From Ktedonospora formicarum (GTDB taxonomy: Bacteria > Chloroflexota > Ktedonobacteria > Ktedonobacterales > Ktedonobacteraceae), in contig NZ_BNJF01000002.1 of NCBI RefSeq assembly GCF_016587355.1, positions 248,001 through 312,000 on the forward strand: a stretch of 64,000 nucleotides of DNA. Direction: 5' to 3'. The notes under the pieces were generated by a model. That model searched no databases, was not told the DNA's origin, and saw only the letters and a program-made list of their open reading frames with translations. The position numbers were made by a program, and so were the translations under genes. Every line of letters starts with the position of its first letter. The first letter of the stretch is position 1. Below, in pieces: positions 8,820-17,893 of the stretch.

Positions 8820-9476
8820 ATGCGTCTTTTCCAAACGCTTCAACCTCGCGCCTCGACACAGATTCCAGAACCACCTGTGGCAAAATTTCTCTTCGCCGAT
8901 ACCCGCATGGCCTGGCTCTGGCTCATCGTCCGCTTGTATGTTGGCTATGAATGGATTACCGCTGGCATCGAGAAACTGACAGGTCGCTCTATTGCCTTCG
9001 ATTCCTTTGGCGAAGTGTCCAAAGGTGGTGCCTGGGTCTTCAGAGGACATGACGGGACCGCCATTCAGGGCTTTGTCGCTGGGGCTCTGGCTCAGGCTAG
9101 CGGAGCACATCCAGCGGTACAGGGCTGGTATGCTGCCTTTCTGCAACATGTGGTTCTGCCAAACGCAGGCGTCTTCGCCTACATGGTCACCTTTGGGGAA
9201 GTGCTCATTGGCCTGGGCCTCATCTTTGGCGCGCTGACTGGAATAGCAGCTTTCTTCGGGGTCTTTATGAATCTCAACTTCCTCTTGGCTGGTACAGTGA
9301 GTATCAACCCGGTTATTGGAGCATTGGCTCTCTTACTGGTCCTGGGCTGGCGGGTTGCTGGCTACTACGGTCTTGACAGATACCTGCTCCCGTTGCTGGG
9401 TACCCCCTGGACCGGTTCTCTTGCCAGAAAACAAACCCATGATGGTGGGACAACGGCAAACCATGCTTTGAGATAG
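8820..9476 (+). CDS. DoxX family membrane protein
   Basis: Integral membrane protein of 218 residues in the DoxX family. It has an N-terminal polar stretch and then about four hydrophobic segments: WLWLIVRLYVGYEWI, VFAYMVTFGEVLIGLGLIFG, IAAFFGVFMNLNFLLAG and VIGALALLLVLGWRVAGYYG. The motif RLYVGYEWITAGIEKL and the GxVSxNP-like loop (AGTVSINP) are typical. Start 8820 is set by AAGGAGGAAAC seven bases upstream; the longer frame from 8679 lacks a signal. DoxX proteins are linked to thiosulfate oxidation, redox or general membrane functions; the exact role is unknown. It forms a single-gene unit closed by a strong hairpin. Confidence 0.9.
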   Translation: MRLFQTLQPRASTQIPEPPVAKFLFADTRMAWLWLIVRLYVGYEWITAGIEKLTGRSIAFDSFGEVSKGGAWVFRGHDGTAIQGFVAGALAQASGAHPAVQGWYAAFLQHVVLPNAGVFAYMVTFGEVLIGLGLIFGALTGIAAFFGVFMNLNFLLAGTVSINPVIGALALLLVLGWRVAGYYGLDRYLLPLLGTPWTGSLARKQTHDGGTTANHALR

Positions 9477-9505
9477 CAAAGTGCTAATGAGCAGGCCTCA
9501 GAACA

Positions 9506-9563
9506 GCACACACATTGAAAGCGATGATGGAAGATCTTCCGTCATCGCCTTCAATGTGTGTGC
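9506..9563 (+). terminator. Hairpin terminator after the DoxX gene
   Basis: Inverted repeat 9506-9519 / 9550-9563 (GCACACACATTGAA with its complement), extended inside by GCGATGA/TCATCGC and followed by TTGTTT on the plus strand. It lies between convergent genes and could serve both strands. Confidence 0.8.
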
Positions 9564-9656
9564 TTGTTTACATGAAACAGGCAAACAAGAAGACGCCTTT
9601 GGGTATTTTAAATGAAGAAGATGAGGCTACTAAGTGCTCGGGCAAAATACTTTCTT

Positions 9657-10370
9657 TTAGGATGGTGGGGTGACGAGTTGATAGCCAATCCCAACTCGTG
9701 TGAGGATCAAGCGTGGATGTGTGGGATCAGGCTCAATTTTGCGGCGCAGCCGGTTAATGTTAACTTGTAGCATATGGCTCTCACCAATATATTCGTTGCC
9801 CCAGACATGCTCTAACAACTGATCATGGGTCACAATGCGATCAACATTTTGCGCCAGATAAGCCAGCAGGCGATACTCAATCGGGGTGAGAGCCAGTTCT
9901 CGTTGTCCCAACCGCACTAGATGCTGAGTGAAATCAATAGTGAGATCCCCGATGGTCACCGTCGTGCGCATCCCCTGGCTCAGCTCATGAGAGGAGAGGC
10001 GCGAGCGACGGAGGACGGCACGAACACGGGCCAGGAGTTCCTCCACACTAAAGGGTTTAGTGAGATAGTCATCTGCGCCCAGATCTAAGCCATGAACTTT
10101 ATCGCGATCCTGCCCCCGTGCCGTAATGATAATGATGGGAACACTAGAAAACTCACGAATGCGTTGACAAGCTGTGAAACCATCCATCTTAGGCATCATG
10201 ACGTCGAGCAACACCACGTCAGGAGCATGAGCCTCCACCAGTTGGAGAGCTTGCTCCCCATCGCTGGCAGCAAACACCTCATACTCCTCAAATTCCAGGT
10301 TGCGCTTAATCAGCCGCAAAAGTTGGGCATCATCATCGGCGGTGACTATGGTCGTTTTTTTCGTGGGCAT
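9657..10370 (-). CDS. OmpR/PhoB-type response regulator
   Basis: A 237-residue two-component regulator. The receiver domain (1-120) has the acidic pair DDD at 12-14, the phospho-acceptor Asp56 in VVLLDVMMPKMDG, the Thr in IIITARG and the Lys of LTKPF. The C-terminal winged helix (about 140-235) has the family pattern LTPIEYRLLAYLA, HDQLLEHVWG and VNINRLRRKIEPDP. It is encoded three bases after the stop of the kinase gene at 10374-11906, so the two form an operon and almost certainly a cognate pair. Target genes are unknown. Confidence 0.95.
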   Translation of the reverse strand: MPTKKTTIVTADDDAQLLRLIKRNLEFEEYEVFAASDGEQALQLVEAHAPDVVLLDVMMPKMDGFTACQRIREFSSVPIIIITARGQDRDKVHGLDLGADDYLTKPFSVEELLARVRAVLRRSRLSSHELSQGMRTTVTIGDLTIDFTQHLVRLGQRELALTPIEYRLLAYLAQNVDRIVTHDQLLEHVWGNEYIGESHMLQVNINRLRRKIEPDPTHPRLILTRVGIGYQLVTPPS

Positions 10371-10373
10371 AGA

Positions 10374-11906
10374 TTACAATCCTTCCTTCTTACAGGGTAA
10401 CCAGATATGAAATGTGCTACCTTGCCCTACTTCGCTCTCAACCCAGATGACACCCTGATGCAGCGCGACAATCCGTTGGCTGATGACGAGCCCCAGTCCA
10501 AGTCCATTGACTTCGCAGGTTAGGCTCATATCGACGCGGCCAAAGGGGTCAAAGATGCGCTCGTGGGCCTGCTGGGGGATCCCAATCCCATGATCACGCA
10601 CACTAATCTCAAGCACAGAAGATGTCGTAAAAGTATGAGACCGGCTCCATTTGGATAGACGCTTCTCTGCTATTTTAGCCTGACATTCGGCAGATGGCAC
10701 CAGACGCACGACGACCTCAATCGCTCCTCCTTTGGGAGAATAGATGAGCGCATTGTGCAGCACCTGCTCAAGCACCTCCCGCAATCGCTGCTGATCGGCT
10801 TCGATGACTGGCTCATGCAATGTGGGAAGGCCCAACGCGTCAAGGATCGATAAGGAAAAGGTGTGCTCTGACACAGACGCGTGAGCCTCTTGTTCAAAAC
10901 GAAGCTTGGCTGCTAGCAGCGACTCACGCGTAAGCGCAGCTACATTCACTTGGCTCCAGGTCAGCAGCACAGCACCTGTCTCCAGGTCTGACCATTCGAG
11001 GAGCTGTTGAATGATACCAGTCAGCCGCGTGCTGGCATCAGCAATAGCAAGCAAGAAATCATGACGTTCTTCGGGTTGGAGGCGGTGTTCGTGGCGCAGC
11101 AACGTTTCTACATAGCCTTTAATGGCTGCCAGTGGACTTCGCAATTCGTGGCTAAGCGTGGCTTGTAGGTCCTCTTGTTGCCTCTTTCGCTCTGAGAAGA
11201 ACGCCTGGTCAACTTGCGAGGAGGGATCCTTCGAAAGCGTCAGAAACAACATCATCAGCACTGTGCCCGCTGCTTCTTGAAGGCAGGCAGGCAACGATGG
11301 CTGAAATGGTGCCTGATGGCTTGCGCGTCCTGTTGCCTCTGATGAACTGGCTTGCTCAAACAGGAGGAGGACCGCATGAGATGGCACATATGGAGCATAC
11401 CCTTCGGCTTCACCACGAGAGTTAGCCTCAAGTTTGGAAGCTTGCTCATCTGCCATGACCTGAGAAGGTGCTGCAATAGGTAGCTGATAGCACGCATATC
11501 CTTTGCTCTCTGAGAATACCTGATGCTGCGGCCCCTTGAAATCCAGATGCACAAGGGCATTTCTCACCTTCTCGATACTGACGGCCCAGGAGGCAAGAAG
11601 ACACCAGTATGGTGGCTCCTTTGAAGAGGAACTTGGGAATACGGGAAAATGCGTGAAGACTGCATGAGCATGCCGCTCCATCGTCAAGGTTGGAAATGGA
11701 ACTAGGAGCGCACCTTGGGAATAGGTTGTAACATGCAAGAGACGCCCAAGGAGACGAACGGCGACGCTCGGCGCGTCTGCTTCCTTTGCGGACAGTTGTC
11801 TTCCTGCCAGACGAGCCTGCGTGATCAGGTCAAGACATGGTGAGTTTGAGGTGTTCTGCTCTTGGTAAGAAGAACAGCGACACGATGGTTGCTCCAGGGC
11901 AGTCAC
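10374..11906 (-). CDS. Sensor histidine kinase
   Basis: Cognate kinase of the following OmpR-type regulator. From the GTG start at 11906 it has 510 residues. The N-terminal half (about 1-230) is a divergent sensor region with GAF-like character. Next come a HisKA helix with LSHELRSPLAAIKGY and an HATPase domain (VLEQVLHNALIYSPKGG, VRDHGIGIP, NGLGLGLVIS). The GTG has AAGGAAG a few bases upstream. The frame is open up to 12134, which would add 76 residues with one hydrophobic stretch (IIIFCTVFCDLIVIFFW), so a membrane-anchored longer form cannot be excluded. The signal is unknown. Confidence 0.85.
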   Translation of the reverse strand: MTALEQPSCRCSSYQEQNTSNSPCLDLITQARLAGRQLSAKEADAPSVAVRLLGRLLHVTTYSQGALLVPFPTLTMERHAHAVFTHFPVFPSSSSKEPPYWCLLASWAVSIEKVRNALVHLDFKGPQHQVFSESKGYACYQLPIAAPSQVMADEQASKLEANSRGEAEGYAPYVPSHAVLLLFEQASSSEATGRASHQAPFQPSLPACLQEAAGTVLMMLFLTLSKDPSSQVDQAFFSERKRQQEDLQATLSHELRSPLAAIKGYVETLLRHEHRLQPEERHDFLLAIADASTRLTGIIQQLLEWSDLETGAVLLTWSQVNVAALTRESLLAAKLRFEQEAHASVSEHTFSLSILDALGLPTLHEPVIEADQQRLREVLEQVLHNALIYSPKGGAIEVVVRLVPSAECQAKIAEKRLSKWSRSHTFTTSSVLEISVRDHGIGIPQQAHERIFDPFGRVDMSLTCEVNGLGLGLVISQRIVALHQGVIWVESEVGQGSTFHIWLPCKKEGL

Positions 11907-12340
11907 GAGATCTTCCTTTATATATGATAAATGCTTTTTTCGTTTCTTTATTGTAGCTGAAAAACCGCACAAGCGTCTCTCTCTATGCCAGAAAAATATC
12001 ACAATCAGATCACAAAAGACAGTACAGAATATGATAATTCCTTTCTTATCCCGTCGTCGGAATGCCTGTGGTTGACGACGCCCATCCTTCTGCTTCATTG
12101 CGCCATTCCCATTTGCCTCCAATGAATGCTTCAAGGTATGGAGACAGAGGAGGGCTCTGTGATCTTTCCGTGATACAACAGAGAGAGAGTTGCTACCAGT
12201 TGTGGCTTCAGTTCAGCAGCGACGTTTCGTTTGCACTTTCAACGTATCCTGCATATCTCGCCACAGACCTATCGCAACTCCTTTCACCGAGGTAATTGAA
12301 GCTCTTCCGTAATTTCTCTGAGGCTATTGCTCTGCTTTCG
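11907..12340. other. Intergenic or 5' extension of the kinase gene
   Basis: 434 bases. The minus frame of the kinase is open to 12134 and encodes a possible transmembrane stretch, so part of this may be coding. Nothing else is supported. Confidence 0.4.
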
Positions 12341-12655
12341 CTAGAGTGCGACTTTTACCTCGTAATGGTGAGCAATGGGCTCAACTCTGGAGAGGAGGAT
12401 TCTTGCTTCTGGCTCAAAGACTGGAATAGTATAATCATTCCCAGCAAATGCGCGAATAGCGTCTAAAGAATTAAAGAAATTTAATACAACAAATTCAACC
12501 TCCTGGCTTCCTTCCTGGCGTAACACATATCCTCCTTGATATCCATCAATCTGTTGAAGACCAGGAAGCACTTTCTCGCGAAGAAGACGCTCATAAGCGT
12601 CCGCGTTTCCCAGGGTGGTCCAGCCTCTCCATGAACGAGCTATCATCTGATACAT
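12341..12655 (-). CDS. Antibiotic biosynthesis monooxygenase (ABM)-like protein
   Basis: Small protein (about 100 residues) with a single ABM-type ferredoxin-like fold: MIARSWRGWTT near the start, then a central helix (ERLLREKVLPGLQQIDGYQGG), a strand EVEFVVLNFFNS and a final helix/strand. Such proteins are dimeric and act as cofactor-free monooxygenases or, often, have unknown roles. Two starts are possible. The ATG at 12655 directly follows AGGAG with no spacer; the ATG at 12646 has this site nine bases upstream and is the likelier start, giving 101 residues. It is a single-gene unit. Confidence 0.75.
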   Translation of the reverse strand: MYQMIARSWRGWTTLGNADAYERLLREKVLPGLQQIDGYQGGYVLRQEGSQEVEFVVLNFFNSLDAIRAFAGNDYTIPVFEPEARILLSRVEPIAHHYEVKVAL

Positions 12656-12948
12656 CTCCTATCATTTTTTGCATAATAATAAGGTTGACTAAAGTTCTCT
12701 TTCAATGTTACGAACCAGTTCGAGCCAAACGCAGTCTCATTTGAAGCTGAAACGTGTAAACCTATGTAATTTCAATCTCACCTGTATCTGCTTGACCAAC
12801 TGGATATGGCTTCAATAACAGCAAAGTAAACAAGTGCAACAGCACAATCCGAAGCACAGACTTGAAGACAATAGACTTTTGATCATAAGATCGGTAGGGA
12901 AACTGCCTGCGATTGAACCATCAGCGTTCCTCTCGCTTTAGTCACTCC

Positions 12949-13659
12949 TTATTCTATGGCAAGACGTAATCGCTTGTTTATGCGCCCTTTGCTTTCGTGC
13001 CCTATGACCTGGATACGGCCCACCTCTCCAGTACGTACAACATGTGTCCCCCCATCGGCTTGCACATCCAAGCCTACAATCTCGGCTATGCGCACTTGCT
13101 CAATCCCTTCAGGTAGCAAATTTATTTTTGTACGAATGAGATCAGGTATAGCAAAGGCCCTATCTCGCGGCAAGAAATGTAGAAGGATTTCTCGATTCGC
13201 GTCAATTTCGGTATTCACGCGCCGTTCTACCTCATCAACAAAATCAAGCGTTAACCGCTCTAGTTCAAAATCTTGTCGGGCGAAGCCTGGTGACATGGAG
13301 CTGCTGGTGACATGCGCTCGATAATCCCGCCAAATAACCCCACAGAGAATATGAAGGGCTGTATGAGCGCGCATTAACGCATAGCGACGCTCCCATTCAA
13401 GTTGCCCATGAACATATTCCCCTTTCTGAGGGATTGGTCCCTCGAGCTTATGCCAAACCTTTTGCTCACGACGCCGAACGTCTATAACACGTGCCTGACT
13501 ATTTGACCAGGAGAGCATTCCATGATCTGAGGGCTGCCCACCGCTTTGTGCATAGAAGACAGTCTTATCCAGCACAACCCAGTCCTCTTCAACATGCGTC
13601 ACTTTTGCATCCATTTCGCGAAGATAACTATCTCTATGATAGAGCTCATAAACGTCCAT
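12949..13659 (-). CDS. alaX: AlaX-type alanyl-tRNA editing hydrolase
   Basis: Stand-alone editing protein of 236 residues, related to the second additional domain of alanyl- and threonyl-tRNA synthetases, which deacylates mischarged Ser-tRNA(Ala). It has the N-terminal beta-barrel region (KTVFYAQSGGQPSDHG), the metal-binding motif H99-TAL-H103 and the second motif Q-A-D202-GGTH206. The Cys of the classical CGGTH motif is Asp here, a variant I believe also occurs in other AlaX proteins. The ATG at 13659 overlaps the end of the ECF-methyltransferase gene by 14 bases, which indicates translational coupling in a three-gene operon. That gene partner is unusual for AlaX. Confidence 0.9.
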   Translation of the reverse strand: MDVYELYHRDSYLREMDAKVTHVEEDWVVLDKTVFYAQSGGQPSDHGMLSWSNSQARVIDVRRREQKVWHKLEGPIPQKGEYVHGQLEWERRYALMRAHTALHILCGVIWRDYRAHVTSSSMSPGFARQDFELERLTLDFVDEVERRVNTEIDANREILLHFLPRDRAFAIPDLIRTKINLLPEGIEQVRIAEIVGLDVQADGGTHVVRTGEVGRIQVIGHESKGRINKRLRLAIE

Positions 13660-14974
13660 ACTCTATGTCCTTCCAATATTTGATCTGCTCACTGGTCAGT
13701 GCGCGCTTGCTCTGTTCCCCTACTTGTCCAACAAGCAGAAAGTTCGAAAATGTCGCATCATTGCCAATAGAGAGACCCGAATAAGAAATCCCTGCATCTT
13801 CTGTTTCCAGCAGTGGTATATGTAAAGTCCGAAGATGTTGACGAAGCTTTCTTAGATTAGTCCCATAATGAAGGTCGCCAAAGGCTTCAGGCGTCCAACG
13901 ATAGCTATGCGTATGTGCGTCAATGATGACAATATATCCACCAGGACGTACGACACGGCACAGTTCACGCAGAACCAAGCGCGGACTCACTACATGATGC
14001 AAAAGCATATGACATGTCGCCACATCAACCGAATCGGTTGCAAGCGGAAGTTGCTCCCCCATACCTTCGCGCAAAGTAACATGCTCAAATCCTGCCTGGG
14101 CCATCTTCTCTCCAGCTTGTTTGAGCATTGCAGGAGAACAGTCTACCCCAATAACATTTCCGACCAGCGGGGCAATAATTCCTGCGAGATACCCTGTTCC
14201 AGTTCCGGCATCAAGTACAGTCATCCCCTGATGCCAGGGGAGTAACTTGCCAAAACGCTCCTGAAGATCGGCTTCGTAGGCACTTGCAACATAGGTATCC
14301 CAGGTTGGCGCAATACGCTCAAAATAGCCGCGCACATGGGACTCAAGATGCTTCAAATCGTTCTCTGGAGCATCTATCGCTTGAAAATGGAGCAAGGCAT
14401 CAAGATGTTCAAAAATCTCTTCGTCGGCGGGAAGCAGGTCTTTAAAGCGCAGGCGTTGATATTCTTTTTGCAAGAGTTTACGCGCTCTCCAAAGCTCAGT
14501 CGAGAGAACTGCCTCAGTTGTGCCAGTACGTACGACAAGCTCCTGCAGTGGTAGTCGTTCAATTTCTCGCCAGAAGAGGAGGCGTCGATACTTTTCAGGC
14601 AAGGCATGAAACGCATTTACAATCATTTGCAGCATATCTTTGCGCTCGAGCAGTACCTTGAATGTCGTCGCATCACCCATAAGCAAGGCATCCTCTTGTG
14701 CCTGAGGAGAAAGCTCTATTGCTCGCGCAATCTGCTGATGACGATAGGTATCAATCAATAGGTTTTTCGCCACACGCATCAGCCATGCTCTAGGATGGCT
14801 AATGCGTGTTTTTGAAGCATAAGCAAGTAAGAGCCGCAGAAACACGTCATGACAAAGATCCCAGGCTGCTTCACGATCAGCAAGATGGTCGGTAAAGAAG
14901 CGCACAATTTCCCTGTGATGTTGACGATAAAGTTCTTCAACAGTATTGGTCAGTGGCTCCACGAGGCACTTCAC
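13646..14974 (-). CDS. ECF sigma factor fused to a SAM-dependent methyltransferase
   Basis: A 442-residue two-domain protein. Residues 10-80 match sigma-70 region 2 (LYRQHHREIVRFF, AWDLCHDVFLRLL, PRAWLMRVAKNLLID). Residues 112-172 match region 4 (ALPEKYRRLLFWREIERL, ELWRARKLLQKEY). Residues 205-400 are a class I methyltransferase with motif I VLDAGTGTGYLAG (253-265), a motif II Asp in VIGVDCSPAML, and LLHHVVSPRLVLRELCRVVRPGG. The start is probably GTG at 14974, or GTG at 14959. Ten bases upstream lies a DUF1330 gene, and alaX overlaps the 3' end. A transcription initiation factor joined to a methyltransferase in one chain suggests that promoter choice may respond to the methyltransferase substrate; this is inference. 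Confidence 0.9.
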   Translation of the reverse strand: MKCLVEPLTNTVEELYRQHHREIVRFFTDHLADREAAWDLCHDVFLRLLLAYASKTRISHPRAWLMRVAKNLLIDTYRHQQIARAIELSPQAQEDALLMGDATTFKVLLERKDMLQMIVNAFHALPEKYRRLLFWREIERLPLQELVVRTGTTEAVLSTELWRARKLLQKEYQRLRFKDLLPADEEIFEHLDALLHFQAIDAPENDLKHLESHVRGYFERIAPTWDTYVASAYEADLQERFGKLLPWHQGMTVLDAGTGTGYLAGIIAPLVGNVIGVDCSPAMLKQAGEKMAQAGFEHVTLREGMGEQLPLATDSVDVATCHMLLHHVVSPRLVLRELCRVVRPGGYIVIIDAHTHSYRWTPEAFGDLHYGTNLRKLRQHLRTLHIPLLETEDAGISYSGLSIGNDATFSNFLLVGQVGEQSKRALTSEQIKYWKDIEYGRL

Positions 14975-14984
14975 CTTCTTTCTT

Positions 14985-15278
14985 CTACTCCACTCCTTGG
15001 ATTACTACAGCTCTAGCAGTGGATGCCTGCAAGCGCATACGGCGAGCCTTGCTATATTCAGGAGAATAATACCAGCGCTTGAAATGTTCCATGTCATCAA
15101 ACTGTAGCACAACAAGTCGTTGTGGTTGCCAATCTCCTTCTATATTCTCATACTCTCCACCTCGCACTAGAAAGTTACCGCCATATTGAGCAAGAGTTGC
15201 ATCAACTTGCTTACGATACTCCCCATACAGCTGTGGGTCCGTTATCTCTTTGACATCAACAATAAAGTACGCTGGCAT
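14985..15278 (-). CDS. DUF1330 family protein
   Basis: A 97-residue ferredoxin-like protein of family DUF1330: MPAYFIVDVKEITDPQLYGEYRKQV at the start, GGNFLVRGGEYENIEG in the middle, and LVVLQFDDMEHFKRWYYSPEY with the conserved W-Y-x-S-P-E-Y. The function of the family is not established. The ATG at 15278 has AGAGGATG upstream. It is the first gene of the operon with the sigma-methyltransferase fusion (10-base gap) and alaX. Confidence 0.88.
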   Translation of the reverse strand: MPAYFIVDVKEITDPQLYGEYRKQVDATLAQYGGNFLVRGGEYENIEGDWQPQRLVVLQFDDMEHFKRWYYSPEYSKARRMRLQASTARAVVIQGVE

Positions 15279-15414
15279 ACTACATCCTCTTTTTCTTTTT
15301 ATTCGGTGTATGCATACTCATACACCTACTACATAAGCAATCAGCTCGTTGAATACAGTTGAGTCCTGCTAGTGGATAGCATGTGCCCATCTAAACTGAA
15401 ATGCCGTCTATAGG

Positions 15415-16539
15415 CTAGCGAATGTGACTCAAACCAGCCATCGCTGATTTTGCCTGGCGCATTGCAGCAATACGTTGTTCGGCAATGAGATCTGCTGCAT
15501 GAGCAGTCGCAATACTTTGTTGTCCGCTCAGAGCAAAGATGCTCTCCAGCGTATGATAAATGCGTTCAACATTCGTGAGCGCTCGTTGGCGCTGAAAGCC
15601 CTCTGGAGTGTAACTATCTGCATATGCGATCAGCCCTCCAGCATTCACCACAAAATCAGGAGCATAGACAATACCCTGCTGCATAAGGAGATCAGAGCAC
15701 TGTTCATCGGCAAGCTGATTATTGGCTGCACCACATACAATTTTGCACTGAAGTTCTGGGATCGTCCTGCTGCTCAAAATTGCCCCTAACGCACAGGGAC
15801 AATAAACATCAACAGGGTGAGTATGAACTTCCTGAGGAGGAAGGACGGAAACCTCTGGAAAGTCTCTCGCAACTTGTTCTACCGCCGCTTGATCGATATC
15901 CGCAATTGAGACAACAGCACCAGCTTCGATCAGGCGTTTGACGAGCTTCCCCCCTACAGAACCTATGCCCTGAACAGCAACACTACAGCCTTGCAGGTCG
16001 GCACTGCCATAGACTTGTTGTAAGCTTGCGCGTATTCCCTGCATGACTCCAATAGCTGTAAAATCAGAGACCTCTTCTCCCGAAGGTAAAGCGAAAACAT
16101 ATCTGGTTTCCCGACCAATGATGTCCATATCAAAAGCATTTGTGCCAACATCTTCCCCTGTTATGTAGTGGCCTCCCAAACGTTCAATAAAGCGGCCAAG
16201 AAGACAGAAGAGAGCTTCGTTTTTATCATGCCGTGGATCGCCAATGACAATACATTTGCCACCACCATGATTGACGCCAGCTACTGCAGCCTTATACGTC
16301 ATTCCTCGAGCAAGGCGTAAGGCATCGTCAATCGCATCTTGTTCAGACGCGTATGGCAACATACGCATTCCACCAGCAGCAGGCCCTAACGTTGTATCGT
16401 GAATAGCAATAATCGCTCGTACTCCCAGGCCTTTCTCTTGACACAAAATGACATTTTCATGGTCGTATGTCTGCATAATGTCCAAAATAGAGTTTGTCAT
16501 GATCTTACTGATTGCATCAGTCTCATTATCTGATCGCAA
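15415..16539 (-). CDS. Leu/Phe/Val (Glu-type) amino-acid dehydrogenase
   Basis: NAD-dependent branched-chain or aromatic amino-acid dehydrogenase, 374 residues if translation starts at TTG 16539 (AAAGGAG upstream) or 361 from the ATG at 16500. It catalyses reversible oxidative deamination to the 2-oxo acid. The dimerisation/substrate domain has GPAAGGMRM, MTYKAAVAG and GGGKCIV with the catalytic lysines, and ITGEDVGTNAFDMD. The NAD fold has VAVQGIGSVGGKLV followed by the acidic SIADID, which points to NAD rather than NADP. PCALGAILS, CGAANNQLAD and APDFVVNAGG follow. Size and motifs best fit leucine/valine dehydrogenases. It stands alone on the minus strand. Confidence 0.93.
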   Translation of the reverse strand: MRSDNETDAISKIMTNSILDIMQTYDHENVILCQEKGLGVRAIIAIHDTTLGPAAGGMRMLPYASEQDAIDDALRLARGMTYKAAVAGVNHGGGKCIVIGDPRHDKNEALFCLLGRFIERLGGHYITGEDVGTNAFDMDIIGRETRYVFALPSGEEVSDFTAIGVMQGIRASLQQVYGSADLQGCSVAVQGIGSVGGKLVKRLIEAGAVVSIADIDQAAVEQVARDFPEVSVLPPQEVHTHPVDVYCPCALGAILSSRTIPELQCKIVCGAANNQLADEQCSDLLMQQGIVYAPDFVVNAGGLIAYADSYTPEGFQRQRALTNVERIYHTLESIFALSGQQSIATAHAADLIAEQRIAAMRQAKSAMAGLSHIR

Positions 16540-16646
16540 TCATCTCCTTTCTCTTGCTGTTTTGCTCTAACATAGCTTTTCAAGGGTACAGCACACTTCA
16601 CATTGACTGTTTTTTCCTCTCTACCTAAGTTTTGGCTCTCCATTTC

Positions 16647-17534
16647 TTATTGGTGAGATACTGCTGATGATCGTCGTGCCACCATCGTTATTCCGCCAAG
16701 GACAAAGACCAAACCCAATAGCATCCATACCGTAATTTCCTCGTGGAGAAAGATGATCGCCAAGAAGAGCGCAATAACAGGACTGAGATATGTCATCAAC
16801 AAAGCCTGTCCTGCGCCTATTTCCTGTAAAAGGTATACATAAACAGTCAAAGGGAGTGCGGTGTTAAAAACACCAAGAACAAGCATGATGAGCAAGTTCA
16901 TCACGTCCGGTCGTACAAAGGGGTGAACAAAGATGATTAAAGGAAACAACAACGGAATACTTATCAGGTTGCTTAGAAAAGTTACGGTAACTGGTGACGT
17001 TCGTAGGTAGAATCGCTTCATCAACAAACCCGATAGCGCGTAACTGAAAGCAGCTATGAGAATAGCTCCTATTCCGAGAATGTGAGCATGAAGAACTTCG
17101 GGTCCTGCACCAACTACAAGGGCAACCCCCAGCAGGCCCACAAGCAATCCAATGAGTTGAGATGATTGCATACGCTCATTTCGATTGAGCAAGGGCGCGA
17201 GAACAGCTACAAACAAAGGGGCTGTCGCAAGAAGAATGGCTGCTGTGCTTGAAGCAATGATCTGTTGTCCAAGCGTGATACAGAGAAATGGGATAGCCAC
17301 CTGCATCAAGCTAAAGAGAAGCGCTTGTCTCAGTTCCTGTCTCAACAGCCTGAAAGTAGCACTCCATTCTCCAGTCAAGAGAACGATACCTCCCAATACG
17401 AGTGCTGCCAGGAAGATTTGGAAAAAGACGATATAAAATGGCCCAAAACTTTTGAGTGCGAGAGTAACAAACAAGAACGAGCTTCCCCGAGTCACCGCAA
17501 CGATACCCAGCATAATCATTTGGCGAGTATTCAT
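16647..17534 (-). CDS. EamA/DMT-superfamily transporter
   Basis: Membrane protein of 295 residues with ten predicted helices in two EamA repeats. Repeat 1 includes FGPFYIVFFQIFLAALVL and AAILLATAPLFVAVLAPLL; repeat 2 includes ILGIGAILIAAFSYALSGLL and LMTYLSPVIALFLAIIFLHE. The pattern with Pro in TAPLFVAVL and LSPVIAL is characteristic of drug/metabolite exporters. The ATG at 17534 is set by TTTGGAGGTCC upstream; the longer frame to 17594 lacks a signal. The likely role is export of a small metabolite; the neighbouring amino-acid dehydrogenase hints at an amino-acid-related substrate, without proof. Confidence 0.9.
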   Translation of the reverse strand: MNTRQMIMLGIVAVTRGSSFLFVTLALKSFGPFYIVFFQIFLAALVLGGIVLLTGEWSATFRLLRQELRQALLFSLMQVAIPFLCITLGQQIIASSTAAILLATAPLFVAVLAPLLNRNERMQSSQLIGLLVGLLGVALVVGAGPEVLHAHILGIGAILIAAFSYALSGLLMKRFYLRTSPVTVTFLSNLISIPLLFPLIIFVHPFVRPDVMNLLIMLVLGVFNTALPLTVYVYLLQEIGAGQALLMTYLSPVIALFLAIIFLHEEITVWMLLGLVFVLGGITMVARRSSAVSHQ

Positions 17535-17727
17535 AAGAGGACCTCCAAAAAGGGAATAATGGAGGGGAAAATGAACTCTAGTGGCGATATGCACATATAT
17601 AAAGACGAACGGGCTAAGGAGATCTCAACAACGCCACACATAAAAAGTCAGAGCATGGAATAAATGGGGTTAAAACAAGTTTCTTGAAGAGCAGACAAAT
17701 AGCTCTTTCCGTTGACATCTATTGCTC

Positions 17728-17756
17728 TTGCGTTCGTACCTCATTTCTGCTATAAT
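17728..17756 (+). promoter_or_regulatory. Sigma-70-type promoter of the solitary omega RNA
   Basis: -10 box TATAAT at 17751-17756, preceded by TGC (extended -10-like), and a -35-like TTGCGT at 17728-17733 with an exact 17-base spacer. The expected start at about 17763 coincides with the first base of the conserved guide-RNA scaffold (17764). A further TTGACA lies at 17712 but is too far from the -10. Confidence 0.7.
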
Positions 17757-17763
17757 TACTCCT

Positions 17764-17893
17764 CGTACGGTGAGTTACACCGGAATGCACGCCTGTGGAG
17801 ATCCTGTAAGACCCGGTAGATCCAGGCAGGTTGTTCGTTGAAGCAGGAACCGAACGCGAAATATGGCTTGTCCATATTTGGGTAAGTTTCGGA
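17764..17893 (+). ncRNA. Solitary TnpB guide RNA (omega RNA) scaffold without tnpB
   Basis: This 130-nt stretch aligns over its full length with the segment just downstream of the intact tnpB gene (51799 down to 51672, minus strand). Shared blocks are ACGCCTGTGGAG, TGTAAGAC, TTGAAGCAGGAACCGAA and TTTGGGTAAGTTTCGGA. Two hairpins are kept by paired changes. CGGTG-AGTTA-CACCG here is CCGCA-AGTTC-TGCGG there. ATATGG-CTTG-TCCATAT here is GCATGG-TTTG-TCCATGT there. In such elements the RNA ends with a guide copied from flanking DNA; here the guide would begin around 17894-17901 (ACGGAAAGGCCCATCC region). No tnpB remnant lies upstream; a sigma-70 promoter sits there instead. It is either a relic right end or an independently expressed guide RNA. 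Confidence 0.72.
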
